64,000 nucleotides of DNA from Trichobilharzia regenti (lineage: Eukaryota; Platyhelminthes; Trematoda; Strigeidida; Schistosomatidae). Below, in pieces: positions 10,701 to 21,799 of this stretch. The position numbers were made by a program, and so were the translations under genes. The DNA is taken from NCBI GenBank assembly GCA_944472135.2, contig OX235264.1, positions 83,586,319 to 83,650,318 on the forward strand, read 5' to 3'. How positions within the stretch are numbered: the first letter of the stretch is position 1; each line of letters begins with the position of its first letter. The notes under the pieces are model-generated. The model made no database searches. It worked only from the letters and a program-made list of their open reading frames with translations, and had not been told where the DNA came from.

Positions 10701-11051
10701 TGATGATCCTATGTTAAGAGGAGTTTCAGCATCATGCTCACCTATGTCTATCGAGTTGGTGTGTGCTGTTTTCGGTGAAGAATTAGGAGTTGGAGTACTG
10801 GATTTGCTATAGACCAAGGAATTTTTATTTTTAGTTAGGTTACAGAAGTGGGTAGGGTTCTTTATTTGACCTATATTTGTGCAGGTGTCAAGTGTGCCTA
10901 ATGGATACGGGTGCACTAGACCGTTCCTGTTTTCATGCAAGGAGGGAGCCAGCTCTAGTGGTTTAGGAGTGTTAACATCCCTACCAGCTGTTTTTTCAAC
11001 GCTGACAGGGACGCGGGGGATAAAAAATGATTGGATCCTTTTGATGACCAT
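7756..11051 (-). pseudogene. CR1-A ORF2: endonuclease plus reverse transcriptase, split by a one-base frameshift
   Basis: The first part (11051-10068) has a ~150-residue leader and then the APE-type endonuclease: LINARSVL, ITESW, KGGGC, LCGDFN. The reading frame is lost near 10132-10140, and the endonuclease end (FPGSDH) is readable only in the frame of the second part. The second part (9990-7756) is the RT: NYRPINITPIASRIMERL, YFDISKAFD, VVQGSVIGPLL and FADDLKV. The catalytic Asp residues are intact. The C-terminal CR1 domain runs to a stop at 7756. The product would nick target DNA and copy the RNA there; this copy cannot make it as one protein. Apart from the frameshift, decay is slight. 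Confidence 0.85.
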
Positions 11052-11422
11052 GGCTTATTATTCCACCTATTGTTTGATGCTAGTTGTGTCCTTGTGTGGG
11101 TTTCATGTGTACTGCATTGTGGGTTAGTTCCCAGCAGACTTGTACCATATATCCGGTCAAAATTTGTTTGTGTGCCATACTCTGAAGACCCTAAGTTGTT
11201 GATAGCCGAGTTCTGACTATTACCACTTGTACTATTGAGGGTGACATTGTTGTGACATTGGATATCAGTGTGTGCCATGGTGCGATTTAGCACGTTGTGA
11301 GTGCTAGTACTATTGACCGTGGGAAGTGTGGGTTTATTTAAGCTGCCACTGTTTTTGTTGGTATGATTTAGGGGCATATTTTCCTTATCTTTACCAATGG
11401 AGTTATGGCTAGGAGAGGACAA
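10955..11422 (-). CDS. Linker ORF between CR1-A ORF1 and ORF2, possibly the displaced ORF1 C-terminus
   Basis: This 155-aa Asn/Ser/Thr-rich frame starts 14 bases before the ORF1 stop and overlaps the start of ORF2. In CR1-B, ORF1 runs on with similar low-complexity sequence right up to ORF2. The simplest reading is that this is the tail of ORF1, moved out of frame by a small indel near 11409-11425. An independent small protein is possible but I see no motif to support one. Confidence 0.35.
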   Translation of the reverse strand: MSSPSHNSIGKDKENMPLNHTNKNSGSLNKPTLPTVNSTSTHNVLNRTMAHTDIQCHNNVTLNSTSGNSQNSAINNLGSSEYGTQTNFDRIYGTSLLGTNPQCSTHETHTRTQLASNNRWNNKPWSSKGSNHFLSPASLSALKKQLVGMLTLLNH

Positions 11423-12536
11423 AGTCGAATTTCGGGGGTTTTGACTTTTTTCTGGGGTTATTTAATGGCATTTTAGATTCTGCGGTGATAGGTGGTATGG
11501 TTTTGTTATTTATTTGGTTACAGTCTAGTGGCCTTTCGGCTGGTGTTGCACTCTGATGGGATAATTCTGTGTGTTTTGAGAGGGGTGATGCGGTGGGGTC
11601 TACTGTATCTTTCACAGGGTTGGGAATAATGGCTGCTTGCAATGTCCTATTACCTATTTCACAATTAGTCTTAGCGAGATAGTTGTATGCGCGCCTTTCT
11701 ATGACTGTTTTGTCCACCCCGACCTTTATATGTTTGTAGTTTCTGGCTTGCGATAGGGTGTGTTGGGAGTGGATGAATTTTCTGGTCTCTGCCGGTGTTT
11801 CGAACTGAAAACGAATAGGACAACACTTTTCATGTTGACTCTTCTTCAGCCTATAGCACTTAGTCTTGGAGTTAGGCATTTTCGCTTCACTAAGTAAGAT
11901 GCGCTGTACCTTTTTTAGTGCCTCATTGTCCGGAACGTTGTAGACAATAGCACTCAGTTTTGCGTCGAGTCGTTTTGTTACTTCTGTGGTAACAAAATTA
12001 ATGAGGTTATCTACCTTAGTTACCGATTCTGTGTCAAGCTTGTTAAGGTTTATAGTTTTCATGAGGATAGTTAGAGGTGTCAGTTCACAGACCTGCGATC
12101 TGATATCGCTGATCTGATCTGATAATTTGGATATCTCGGTATCGGTTTCGATGTTTCCAGCATTTACTGACTTGCTGTTTTTTATTTCCCTTAACTCAGC
12201 CTTAAGTTCACCTATAGACAACTTTAGAAGTTCTATTTCTGAAGATAGTACTGAAGAAGAGCTTGATGGCTGGAGTTTTTCGATAAGCACATAAGGTGAA
12301 GGGAGGAGTTCTGTATGAGCAGAGGGTACCGAATTTTTAGGAGTAGTGCTAATACTAGCTGTCAGTACAGTTTTATCCTCAGTTCCAGCTCGACGCTTAC
12401 GGCATACAAAAGAGTTATGTGACTCATTATAGCCGTTTGTAGGGAGTGTGTTGCTTGATGTAGCAATCAAGGACGTTAAATTAGACACCAGTTTTACAGG
12501 GGAATGCATTCGTCGCTTTTTACTTTGATTAACCAT
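11409..12536 (-). CDS. CR1-A ORF1 protein: coiled coil plus RRM-like domain, 375 aa
   Basis: The N terminus is basic (NQSKKRRMHSP). Residues ~88-190 have heptad-like Leu/Ile spacing (SEIELLKLSIGELKAELREI and on), which I read as a coiled coil. Residues ~190-280 contain YNVPDNEALKKVQ, CPIRFQFETP and RKFIHSQ. These blocks align with CR1-B ORF1 (LAYNLPDRTPLDKI, CPVLFKFSSPNDARKF) and look like the RRM-like nucleic-acid-binding fold seen in many LINE ORF1 proteins. The likely role is binding element RNA as a multimer. The stop at 11409 may be premature. The start codon is ~50 bases from the LTR array boundary. Confidence 0.7.
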   Translation of the reverse strand: MVNQSKKRRMHSPVKLVSNLTSLIATSSNTLPTNGYNESHNSFVCRKRRAGTEDKTVLTASISTTPKNSVPSAHTELLPSPYVLIEKLQPSSSSSVLSSEIELLKLSIGELKAELREIKNSKSVNAGNIETDTEISKLSDQISDIRSQVCELTPLTILMKTINLNKLDTESVTKVDNLINFVTTEVTKRLDAKLSAIVYNVPDNEALKKVQRILLSEAKMPNSKTKCYRLKKSQHEKCCPIRFQFETPAETRKFIHSQHTLSQARNYKHIKVGVDKTVIERRAYNYLAKTNCEIGNRTLQAAIIPNPVKDTVDPTASPLSKHTELSHQSATPAERPLDCNQINNKTIPPITAESKMPLNNPRKKSKPPKFDFVLS

Positions 12537-12585
12537 AACTATTAGAAATGAGAGTTAGTGGCTACAAGTATGCAAGTAGTATAGT

Positions 12586-12945
12586 TGTCAATGGAGTTGA
12601 AGATTGAACGATCAATTCTTGGTTGTTTGCTCAAAATCAACTTCCCCGATTTTCGCGGAGGCATCAATACGACAGTCATCGTCTCATCGGTCGCTGTTCA
12701 GAAAGAAGAGTGAGATATCGTCAGAAGTAATATAACGATTTATTATTGTAATATTTGTTTACAGACCTTAGTTCGCTTATTCCTTTTATATGTTGGTGTA
12801 ACAATAAACAAATCTAAAGCGGCAGATCAGTGTTTTGGTTTTTGCGTCCGTTATAACTAAGCGTTTCTGAGAAATCTTCGAAGAACAGCGTGGGCCCGAG
12901 CGTAGCGAGAGCTGGGCATTAACGGTTTATGAGACGTGACTGACA
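12586..12945 (+). repeat. LTR 1 of the array
   Basis: It is 360 bp, TGTCAATGGAG to GTGACTGACA. An A/T-rich cttttatatg (near 12784-12793) and AATAAA (12803-12808) lie in its middle and could serve as TATA-like and polyadenylation signals; this is inference only. It is identical to LTR 2 except at position 9. Confidence 0.88.
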
Positions 12946-13089
12946 GTTTCTGACGATAGAAACAGATCTGGCGGATTCAAACAGTTGGTGAAAGTTTGGA
13001 TAGTCACCGTTCATCTTTCCTGGTGCCGGTCAAGTCCTCTTTGAACAAGCAATATCTGGAACTATTTTGGAATTGGGTCAAGTTCAACA

Positions 13090-15045
13090 ATGCCTGGGTC
13101 AAAGAAGGGACAGAGTGTCTTGGATGCAAACAGGAAAGTAAGTCATGGTGACTTGTCTGTTACTTGTAACGATGTGTCTGATGTTAAGCATGACATGGTT
13201 GATGTTATTGTTTCGCCCTTCAGGGATAATAGGAACACCAAACTCCCTAGATTTGAACCACGGTGTTTTGATGGAAACCCGGCTGATTATTTACAATTTG
13301 TAAAGGAGTTTGAGATCATGTTGAGTGGTATTTTATTAAATGATGAATTGAAGTTAATGTATTTGATGAGATATTGCACTGGAGATGCTTCAAGAGCTAT
13401 ACAGTGCTGTACGTTTATGAAGCCAAAAGAGGGCTACTACGAGGCTCTGAGCATATTACGTCAAAGGTTTGGAAGACCTTCGATGATTGCAGGGAAATTA
13501 TTCGAGGCTGTTAAGGGTAATGGTGGTCAATTACAGGATGACTCCCAGGCACTCACTGAGTTTTTGGATAATTCGCTAATTTACAAGAATGGAATGATTT
13601 CGATGAATCGCATGAGTGACCTCAACTCGAGTTTTATACTAGAAGTAATAGCAAGACGTCTACCTACTCGACTGCAAAGGAAGTGGGTGAAGATGAGCTC
13701 CCGTATGGAGGATGAGGGTATCGAGCCAAAGTTTGATGATATCCTGAAACTGGTAAATACTAGTGTCAATGAATCTATGAGCAAGTTTTCCAGTCTGTTA
13801 GATCTCACCCCTAGAATAGAGCAGTCTGAGGGTAAAACGCACTCATTGATGACGAATAAGCCTCAGAGAGGTGGATATCGAGAAGACTCCATGATGTCTA
13901 GTAATGCATATAGACCTAGTGAGTGTAACAGGTTTCGTAGTACATCCTCAACTGATAGGTTACAAGATGCAAGACAAACACGGCTTTGTTTTACACGTGT
14001 GCAAGAGGTGCATACAGAAGTGAACTGTGAACCAGTGAGCAAGTTCAGTGATAAGCTAAATGTAAACTCCAGGTCTGACTCCGAATTGTGTGACGATAAC
14101 GTTGTTGTGAAGAAGTCTGTAGTTGCAACTGGTAAGCCGTTGCTGAATAGAGTGTCACAGAATAGAGTTACTGCTTCAGAGTGGAGTTCTGACTCCAAAC
14201 GTTTACAAGGTATTACTAGTCAGAGTGAAGTTATAAAACCTTTTATGATTTGCGAGGAGGAACCAAAATTGTCTACTTCTGTTATTAAAGAGTTTGAAAA
14301 TGATGAAGTTGACGGTAAAGTGAATATTCGTGATAATGATCATGATACTTCACAGTTGTCTTTGGTTGATCATTATGAGATGAGGGATATGCCTACTACT
14401 GCTAAGTTAAATAAAGGTTCTGTACAACTACAACGTGAAGTAGAATTGAACGCAGATGCAGTTCCAAAAGGTGTGCATACTTGAGAGACAGTCAGTGTAA
14501 TTGATCAGCGTGTAGCCCACCTATCATCAGATGCTAGCGCTAAACCTGAGCTAATAGTAAAAGACAGCAGTGGTAGTAATCTTGCAGTTGGACAACTATC
14601 TGAAAGCCGAAAAAGAACAGCTTCTGATCCACCGCGAAGTTCATCACCTTGTGTCACTCAGTCATCGTTGGTGTTTTCATCCACAATGAAACAGATGCCC
14701 ATCAACTCAAGTATCTTGTGCAATGACTATGGTAGTATCAGTTCGTTTGAAAGGACGATTATCAATGGTCAGTTTAGTGTGGATAAGCCAAGTGTAAAGG
14801 AGAGAGTAATTGTTAAATTGACTTGCATGAATAAAGGCATTTCTAGTTTCAAGTTACTATTTGAATGTTATTATCTTTGGTGTAAATTACTCTGTTTCTA
14901 CACTTGGATGATGAGATATGTCGTGTGTTTGTTGGTCATCTATATTCTACGATACAATGACATGGGCGTGATGCCGTTCAGATTTGAGGATATAGCTGAT
15001 AGAAGGAAGTTAGCAAATGAACTCTGCAACGATTTTCCAACCTAG
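13090..15045 (+). pseudogene. Gag of copy 2, broken by one nonsense codon
   Basis: It is the same 651-codon frame as copy 3 and almost identical to it. At 14482-14484 the codon is TGA where copy 3 has TGT, ending the protein at 464 residues. Reading resumes in frame afterwards and runs to the normal stop at 15045. The DUF1759 region (residues ~45-225) and the decayed knuckle (C300-x2-R-x4-H308-x4-C313) are upstream of the stop and unaffected. The C-terminal hydrophobic segment would be lost. Confidence 0.85.
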
Positions 15046-15640
15046 GGCGTCAACCTGAGAAGGGCTGTAGGCGTACTGGTGTAAGTCCTACAATTCTTCA
15101 AAGGGTAGCGCATCAATGAGCAGTCCAATGTGCTTGGTGTATGATCTTGTACATATGTTCATATTGTATATACTGAATTGATATCATCTGTCATCTAGCT
15201 GTTCGTAATTCTGTTTGTGTCCGGACGACTTCCACTTGGATAATCAACCTGAGAAGGAATGCAGGCGTACTGCTGTAAGTCCTACAGTTCTTCAAGGGTA
15301 GTTTGTCGTGTCAGAATCCACAACATTTGATGTGTTGATTGTACATATGTTTGTGTTAAATAGTTGTGTGAGTTCCAATTGATGTAATTGTTGGTTAGTC
15401 TTGTTTGTGTCTGGACATTCCACAACTTACAATCGTCAACGTGAGAAGGGTTGCAGGCGTACTGGTGTAAGTCCTGCAATTCTTCAAAGGAATTCCACCA
15501 AGACATGATCGGCAAGGTTGTTTGTACTATTTGTATATACGTGTGGTGTGTCATATCAATTGGTGTTTTTATGGTTTCATTGTGTTTACTTGTTGTTTTC
15601 GTATCTTGTTGTTATTGCGTAATTTTGTTGAAATTTTCGT
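15046..15640 (+). repeat. Three ~195-bp tandem units (copy 2)
   Basis: Units start near 15048, 15248 and 15436 and share the cctgagaagg, gcgtactg and gtaagtcct blocks. Copy 3 has only the last two, joined cleanly after the gag stop, which accounts for the 194-base difference between the two internal regions. Confidence 0.75.
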
Positions 15641-16197
15641 CGTGATTACTTCTGAAGTTGTTTCGAGTCTTCTACATCCATGAATGAATAGATTGTTGTT
15701 AAGGACAGCAGATGGGTCGCATACGCCGTGGAGGCTAGGCTATTGCTGAGAATGAAATGCACACGGAGATAATTGTTAGCTGTGGTCCGACACGCCGGGG
15801 AGAAAGAGTGTAAACGACTGAGGCTCGCATGCGTCACCGCTACTAGAACTGAGGCAGAATGAGTGAAAAGCGATTTCAGTGATAATTGATAGTGAATAGA
15901 AAAGAGGATGCTTGAAGAGTATCATCAGTTGGTGCTATGGTCACGTTGCATTCTGCAAGAGTCATTCTAGCAAGTGGCGATTGTGTTGCAAGATGTCAAG
16001 AGGATACCTTTATCTGGAGGCGCAGGTCGTCAGCGATGTGTGAGATTGTGCTGTGGGTATGCTTGTGGTGTGTTGGCTTTTCTGTTTGTTTTCCATTTCA
16101 GCTCTGTCCGTGTGACCCAGGTTCTCGCAATGGCATCCAAGTCAACGTGTATTGTTCCTGATGGAAGAAAGAGATGGATCGGTATTTTGCCGGGGAG

Positions 16198-16557
16198 TGT
16201 CAATGTAGTTGAAGATTGAACGATCAATTCTTGGTTGTTTGCTCAAAATCAACTTCCCCGATTTTCGCGGAGGCATCAATACGACAGTCATCGTCTCATC
16301 GGTCGCTGTTCAGAAAGAAGAGTGAGATATCGTCAGAAGTAATATAACGATTTATTATTGTAATATTTGTTTACAGACCTTAGTTCGCTTATTCCTTTTA
16401 TATGTTGGTGTAACAATAAACAAATCTAAAGCGGCAGATCAGTGTTTTGGTTTTTGCGTCCGTTATAACTAAGCGTTTCTGAGAAATCTTCGAAGAACAG
16501 CGTGGGCCCGAGCGTAGCGAGAGCTGGGCATTAACGGTTTATGAGACGTGACTGACA
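16198..16557 (+). repeat. LTR 2 of the array (shared middle LTR)
   Basis: It is 360 bp. It is preceded by the purine run cggggag of internal 1 and followed directly by the leader hairpin gtttctgacgatagaaac of internal 2, so it serves as the 3' LTR of one unit and the 5' LTR of the next. Confidence 0.9.
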
Positions 16558-16630
16558 GTTTCTGACGATAGAAACAGATCTGGCGGATTCAAACAGTTGG
16601 TGAAAGTTTGGATAGTCACCGTTCATCTTT

Positions 16631-18721
16631 TTGATTAATAATAATAATATATATTCTCATATAAACATATAAATTTACATGAAAATGCATGCCATTTTTA
16701 CAGGCACGATCAAGTATGATATAATATCAAATCGTAGATTGTCTACAAGTTAATAATGTTTCAACAGTTAAATATTTGATATATATATAAATACACATTG
16801 TCTGAACTAGGCTGTATAGTTATTGAATTGTACAATTGTCCTCCAGGTTGAGCGGGAAAATCGACTTCGTTTCGTTTTCATCCCGTGGTTGTCGGCATAC
16901 GATAACCAACCAATATTGAGGTAAGTACAACGTTTACAACGGATTGAAAGCTGTTTTTAGAAAAGTAAAAGTGCTAAGGTGAATCAATAAAGTGTAATGA
17001 AATGGGTAAGTGCAAGTATCACTAATAAATGCATTAATATAGAAAACTCCCTAGGCTGACAACGTTCATTTGCAATGTATAATGCTACCAATGTAGTTCG
17101 TTCTATCATGATGTCCACTTTTGGTTTTAATACATTTTTTCCTTATGTCTGTTTTTTTATTTTATGCTTTTTTGTGCATTTGGTGCACAACCGTACCTCA
17201 CAGAGAATAGGAATAGAATAAGTCGAATCAAATTCATAAAGAGCTATAAAATGTTAGGTTTAATGGGATACAATGAGGATTAAGTAAAGACGTTATTAGA
17301 AAATGAATGAGATAAGACATTGTGAAGTGGTATTTAAAGATCCGACAATGGACAGCAAGTTGATTTATAAGATGCCCCATAAATCTGTGCAGATCCCACA
17401 TGGTCGCATCTCAACAATAGGCTGAGCGAATGGTATATATTTAAAGGTAGAAGCATGATCTGTCAAGGCGTTCATTATTATCTTTTTCAAGATAAAGATC
17501 TAAGCCCTCATAAAAATCAGAAATATCTCGAGCCTTTAATTTGTATATTGCTGTTCCTGCAGAATGGGGCGATTCACCTTAGTGACCCCCACCATATCTA
17601 CTGATCAGCTAACGCCACCCTCCCTCCTTTTTTGATGTTAAGCTCTGAGAATATGATTATTATGGCTACCGCAAATATACTGCTTGGTACCAGACATGTT
17701 CGTACCCCATATTCCATCTCCCTAGCTTTCTTAATGAGTGCTTCCAATAGGTCTCCACATACATCTTTATGAACATTATATATGTATGCATGCGTCCTAA
17801 TGAACAGATTACTTTACAAGAAGTTAAAACCTTAAAGAATAAAAAGAATAGGTTTTGTGAATAGTGAAGCAAGATTCAGCAGAACAATATAGTTAGGGAT
17901 CAATGTAGGTAGTATGAACTGAAGGTAAGGTCGGTTGGCAGGACTTAGTGTACTAAATTATCATGACAGTCTTGTATATAGTAGACATCTGACATTGCAA
18001 AGTAACGTGTCTAAACATATTATAAAAGATATTAACAGAAATACTACATAGCTTTAACATTATGAATTTTAGAAAATTATATGAGAATGGGTAACTGTTG
18101 ACTGAAGATAATCAATTCAACTCAAAAATAGTGCAGTGTATTATGCTAATAATATAAGTATATTCGTAAAATATTAAAAGATATGGTTGCTAATGTAATG
18201 GTTTTCGGAAATAATTATACTGACGAACTTATTGAAGATTACAGTGAAGAGGAAACCAGTGAGTTAGTTAAATGGCTACTGTGCAGTTAGTAGTTAAAAC
18301 GTCTTTTTTAAAAAGTAAAGGGTAGAAGAGTTTTGAGCACCGGAGCAAATTAAGTCATATTCTACTGAGTAGAGTGTAGTGAGTAGTGGTACGATTAGGG
18401 ATAAGGGTAGGTTGAATGAACTTGGGGAAAATGGTTGGTTGGTTGAGTTTGTTATTGCTAGGTATTCCTGGCCACTTTTCATATGGCATGCTTTAGACAT
18501 TACAAAGTACCAGTTTGCTTATATTATGGGAGAACTATCACAACTAATTTGGGATTATACATCCAGGAGAGTCTAATGAGTTTATAAACCCGATTGAAGA
18601 AATATCGATAGGATCTCTAGTAAGCTGAATAACCGGACCTTAGGTAAAGGCATGTGGGAGAGATTAGGTTGGTTTTATCACGTTATAGATGAGGTACGGT
18701 TGCCGGGGCAAATGAGTTTCC
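16631..18721 (-). other. 3' UTR of CR1-B
   Basis: About 2.1 kb of non-coding sequence, ending on the minus strand in tatatattattattattaat. The distal ~1.4 kb (16631 to ~18020) is about 95% identical by eye to the 3' UTR of CR1-C (30540-31919), although the two ORF2 proteins are far more diverged. The proximal ~0.7 kb matches only loosely. Confidence 0.75.
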
Positions 18722-21700
18722 TCAAATTGGGGGTATTGCACTGGGGTCTGTAGTACTAAAGCTAGTTGAGCGGCCCATATGGATAAAGTATGGATAAGTA
18801 GACCGAAGCTCTTTTGTTGATAGGAACTCGTTAAGTAGACGCTGGAATTCAGTAGGAGATCGGCAACTACGTACAGTAAGTGGAAGTTCGTTCCATAATG
18901 CACTGTACTGTATTTTAAAGAAACGTGATCGCAGTTTTGTCCGGAACCGGCTTATGGATAGAGTATTTTCATGATTCCTAAGAGTATATATGGGTAAATT
19001 ATTGAAAGCTATTGGATTACTGCTTTTGGTGTAGCCGTGTAAAAGGCGAAAGAGGAATGTAAGGTTGAGTTTCAGGCGCCTTAACCAAAGTGGCTGAAGT
19101 CCATACATTTTGCACCTATCAGCGTAAGTCAGTCCTTCATGTTTGTATAATAGGCGTCGAGTAAAACTTCGCTGAATATTTTCAATACGAACCCTGTCAT
19201 ACCCATGCATGAAACCGAAGACAATTGTGCAGTATTCAAGTACTGGACGAACCATGACTTTGTATAAAAGGACTTTAGCCTCATTTGTGTACATTTTTCG
19301 ATGTAACAAGCCTGTGAGTCTTCGGCATTTAGAAACAAGTGCTTTTGCGTACTGACTGAATGTTAAGTTTTGTGAGTAGGTAACTCCCAGGTCTTTTATG
19401 GAACTGAGGGTTTGGAGAAAAGAGTTACCTAGGTGTAACCTGAAATTCGGATGGGAGTTATTGAAATATAGGACACCACATTTATCAGAATTGAATGGCA
19501 GTTGCCAGTCATTGCTCCAGTTATGTAACCTATCCAGATCATCTTGAATATGTGTGAATCCTTCGTTTAGTGTAGAATGGGGGAAGCTGTATACAATCTT
19601 TAAGTCGTCAGCAAAGAGGTATGGGGTACCATGCTTGATTACGCTGCAGATGTCGTTAATGTAGATTACGAAAAGCAGTGGACCTAGTACACTACCCTGA
19701 ATCACTCCACTTCTTATAGGTCTGGGTGACGAGTAATTATTTGCAAATTTCACAACTTGGGAACGATCTTCCAAGAAAGAAATGAGCCAGGATAACAAGG
19801 GGTCTTGGAACCCGTACGACTTTAGCTTAAGGATTAGTCTCTTGTGTGGGACTTTATCAAAGGCTTTTTTGAAGTCAAAGAAGAGAGTTGTGACATACAA
19901 ACCATGATCACGCTTAGCGGTAACATCATCAAAGTAGTCAAGTAGGCAGGTGGAGCATGATCGATTTTTCAAGAAGCCGTGTTGTGCTGGAGTAAACACT
20001 TTGTGAAGGTGGAGGTATGAAGCAATATCTTGCCCTATAACCTTTTCCATAACCCTGGAAACTACTGACGTGATATTAATCGGTCGGTAGTTTTCGATGT
20101 TAGAAGTTGGTCCTTGTTTGTGCCTAGGGGTTATAAACGACAGTTTCCAGCATTCTGGGTAACTGCCATTATTTAAGGACAGAATGAAAAACTTTAGTAG
20201 GATAATGGGTATATCCTCACCACCTCTTTTCAACAAGATAGATGGAATTCCATCGGGCCCAGCGTTATATGATGTCCGGAGGGATGCTATAGCGGAGGAA
20301 ATCTTTTGTTGGGTGAATGTTATATTACCCAAAAAGTGATTTGGTATTGTCGGAACTTCAAGACTATCTACTGTTTCTTCGATAGTATAGTAGCTAGAAA
20401 AGTGGGAGCTGAATAACTCACATATCTCCTGCGGGTCTTCGTGTAGTTTTTCTCCATCTAGTAATAAGTTAGGGATACTTATTCTGTTGTTGTTGATTCG
20501 TGACTTAATTAGTTTAACTAATGCCTCTGTATTATCAGGTCGTGAGTGGAGGATGCGTTCTAGTTTGATGGACTCAGATAACTGATTAGATTTGTATGAA
20601 TCATAAGTTTGCTTGAGTGTAATGAGTGATGAAAAGTCATTATATCTGTAGAATTGCCTAGCATGCTTACGCAGTCGGTTTCGAATCTTTACGGGGATGA
20701 AGTCGGGCTGTTTAGGCCTCGTTTTCACAAGTCTTACTGGAGCGATGAAGTCATGTGCAAATCCTAGGTTCTCATAGAGTAATTTGTTTGTCTCTATAGC
20801 CGAGCTGCACGTAAAGTATGGCTCCCAGTCTAGGGTGCGTATGTATGGTTTCAGTTCATCCCACTGAGCATGTCTGTAACCCCTGAGTAATACTTTGTTG
20901 GCGTTTATTGTCGAACTCATGCTAGTGCAAATATTAAATGTACCGAATACTACTCTGTGGTCGCTGCCAGGAAACTCTTTACCTACTCGAAGGGTAGTGG
21001 GGATGATACCATTAGTGAAAACTAGATCTAAAATCTTAGATAGCCTGGTAGGATACTGTACGTGTTGTTGCCATTCTTTTGTTTCTATTATGTTGATAAA
21101 TTCATTGTACCGTTTTGGTGAGGAAAGTGGTTGCCAGACTACATCGGGCATATTAAAGTCCCCACATATAATTTTAGCCGTGTGAGGTAGTGAAGTGGCG
21201 TAAGCGAACGTGCTAGCAAGCTTCATATTACCTTCAACGGTTGAGCACGGGGGGTGATAGATGCAACCTATAAGATAGGAACTGGAGTGAGACAGTCTTA
21301 GAATAGCCCACACTGAATCGTTATCTGTGATGAGCTCTGGGTAGAAGCACTGTGTGGCCTTAATATCAGACCTGATATACATAGCACATCCTCCTCCTCT
21401 ACCATAGTTTCTGTCGCCTCTGAATACATAATAGTTATCAATAGAAATATCTTTATCGCAAATCTGAGGAGTGCACCATGTCTCAGTAATCATTATGAGA
21501 GACGGATTGCAAATTAGGGATAATGTCGTGAAGTCGAACATTTTGTTGAGTAAGGAGCGAGCATTGATAAGACAGAATGAGAGAGAGTTAGGGGTGACGG
21601 TGAAATCGCATATATCTTTAAAAATATTCTCTCCAAGGTTTATGGCGTCTAGAACAGATTGTTTGATGGGTGCTAACTCAGATGGTGGCCACTTACTAGC

Positions 21701-21799
21701 AGTGCTGGAAAAGTGCCCTACACCAGTATCAGCACAGAGAGATGTGCCATCGTTTGTTACCCCGGCGGGTGTGAGGTGTTCATAATACCGTGCCTCCAA
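18722..21799 (-). CDS. CR1-B ORF2: APE endonuclease and reverse transcriptase, 1025 aa, intact
   Basis: Endonuclease domain, residues ~72-290: LINARSLL (Asn79), ITETW (Glu106), RGRGGGC-like loop, ICGDFN (213-216) and GSDH (278-281), all the usual APE positions. Reverse transcriptase, residues ~480-800: NYRPINITSVVSRVMEK, LFFDFKKAFD (Asp642), IQGSVLGPLLF (700-710) and FADD (729-732). The C-terminal domain follows and runs to residue 1025. The start MEARYYEHL lies inside the end of ORF1, so translation probably depends on reinitiation or an internal start. By family knowledge it nicks DNA and primes cDNA at the nick. It appears capable of encoding a complete enzyme. Confidence 0.9.
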   Translation of the reverse strand: MEARYYEHLTPAGVTNDGTSLCADTGVGHFSSTASKWPPSELAPIKQSVLDAINLGENIFKDICDFTVTPNSLSFCLINARSLLNKMFDFTTLSLICNPSLIMITETWCTPQICDKDISIDNYYVFRGDRNYGRGGGCAMYIRSDIKATQCFYPELITDNDSVWAILRLSHSSSYLIGCIYHPPCSTVEGNMKLASTFAYATSLPHTAKIICGDFNMPDVVWQPLSSPKRYNEFINIIETKEWQQHVQYPTRLSKILDLVFTNGIIPTTLRVGKEFPGSDHRVVFGTFNICTSMSSTINANKVLLRGYRHAQWDELKPYIRTLDWEPYFTCSSAIETNKLLYENLGFAHDFIAPVRLVKTRPKQPDFIPVKIRNRLRKHARQFYRYNDFSSLITLKQTYDSYKSNQLSESIKLERILHSRPDNTEALVKLIKSRINNNRISIPNLLLDGEKLHEDPQEICELFSSHFSSYYTIEETVDSLEVPTIPNHFLGNITFTQQKISSAIASLRTSYNAGPDGIPSILLKRGGEDIPIILLKFFILSLNNGSYPECWKLSFITPRHKQGPTSNIENYRPINITSVVSRVMEKVIGQDIASYLHLHKVFTPAQHGFLKNRSCSTCLLDYFDDVTAKRDHGLYVTTLFFDFKKAFDKVPHKRLILKLKSYGFQDPLLSWLISFLEDRSQVVKFANNYSSPRPIRSGVIQGSVLGPLLFVIYINDICSVIKHGTPYLFADDLKIVYSFPHSTLNEGFTHIQDDLDRLHNWSNDWQLPFNSDKCGVLYFNNSHPNFRLHLGNSFLQTLSSIKDLGVTYSQNLTFSQYAKALVSKCRRLTGLLHRKMYTNEAKVLLYKVMVRPVLEYCTIVFGFMHGYDRVRIENIQRSFTRRLLYKHEGLTYADRCKMYGLQPLWLRRLKLNLTFLFRLLHGYTKSSNPIAFNNLPIYTLRNHENTLSISRFRTKLRSRFFKIQYSALWNELPLTVRSCRSPTEFQRLLNEFLSTKELRSTYPYFIHMGRSTSFSTTDPSAIPPI

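Larger units (their letters stand above)
5761..12580 (-). mobile_element. CR1-like LINE, subfamily A, with ORF1 and a frameshifted ORF2
   Basis: On the minus strand the order is a short 5' UTR, ORF1 (12536-11409), a linker frame, ORF2 (11051-7756, broken by one frameshift), a ~1.2-kb 3' UTR holding Merlin B, and a terminus rich in ATT (5761). The most 5' bases continue beyond the triple-LTR array, at 26394 and up. A second, 5'-truncated copy lies at 43925-46820. The (ATT)n-like end without a poly(A) tail and the EN-RT order are typical of CR1 clade elements. Confidence 0.8.
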
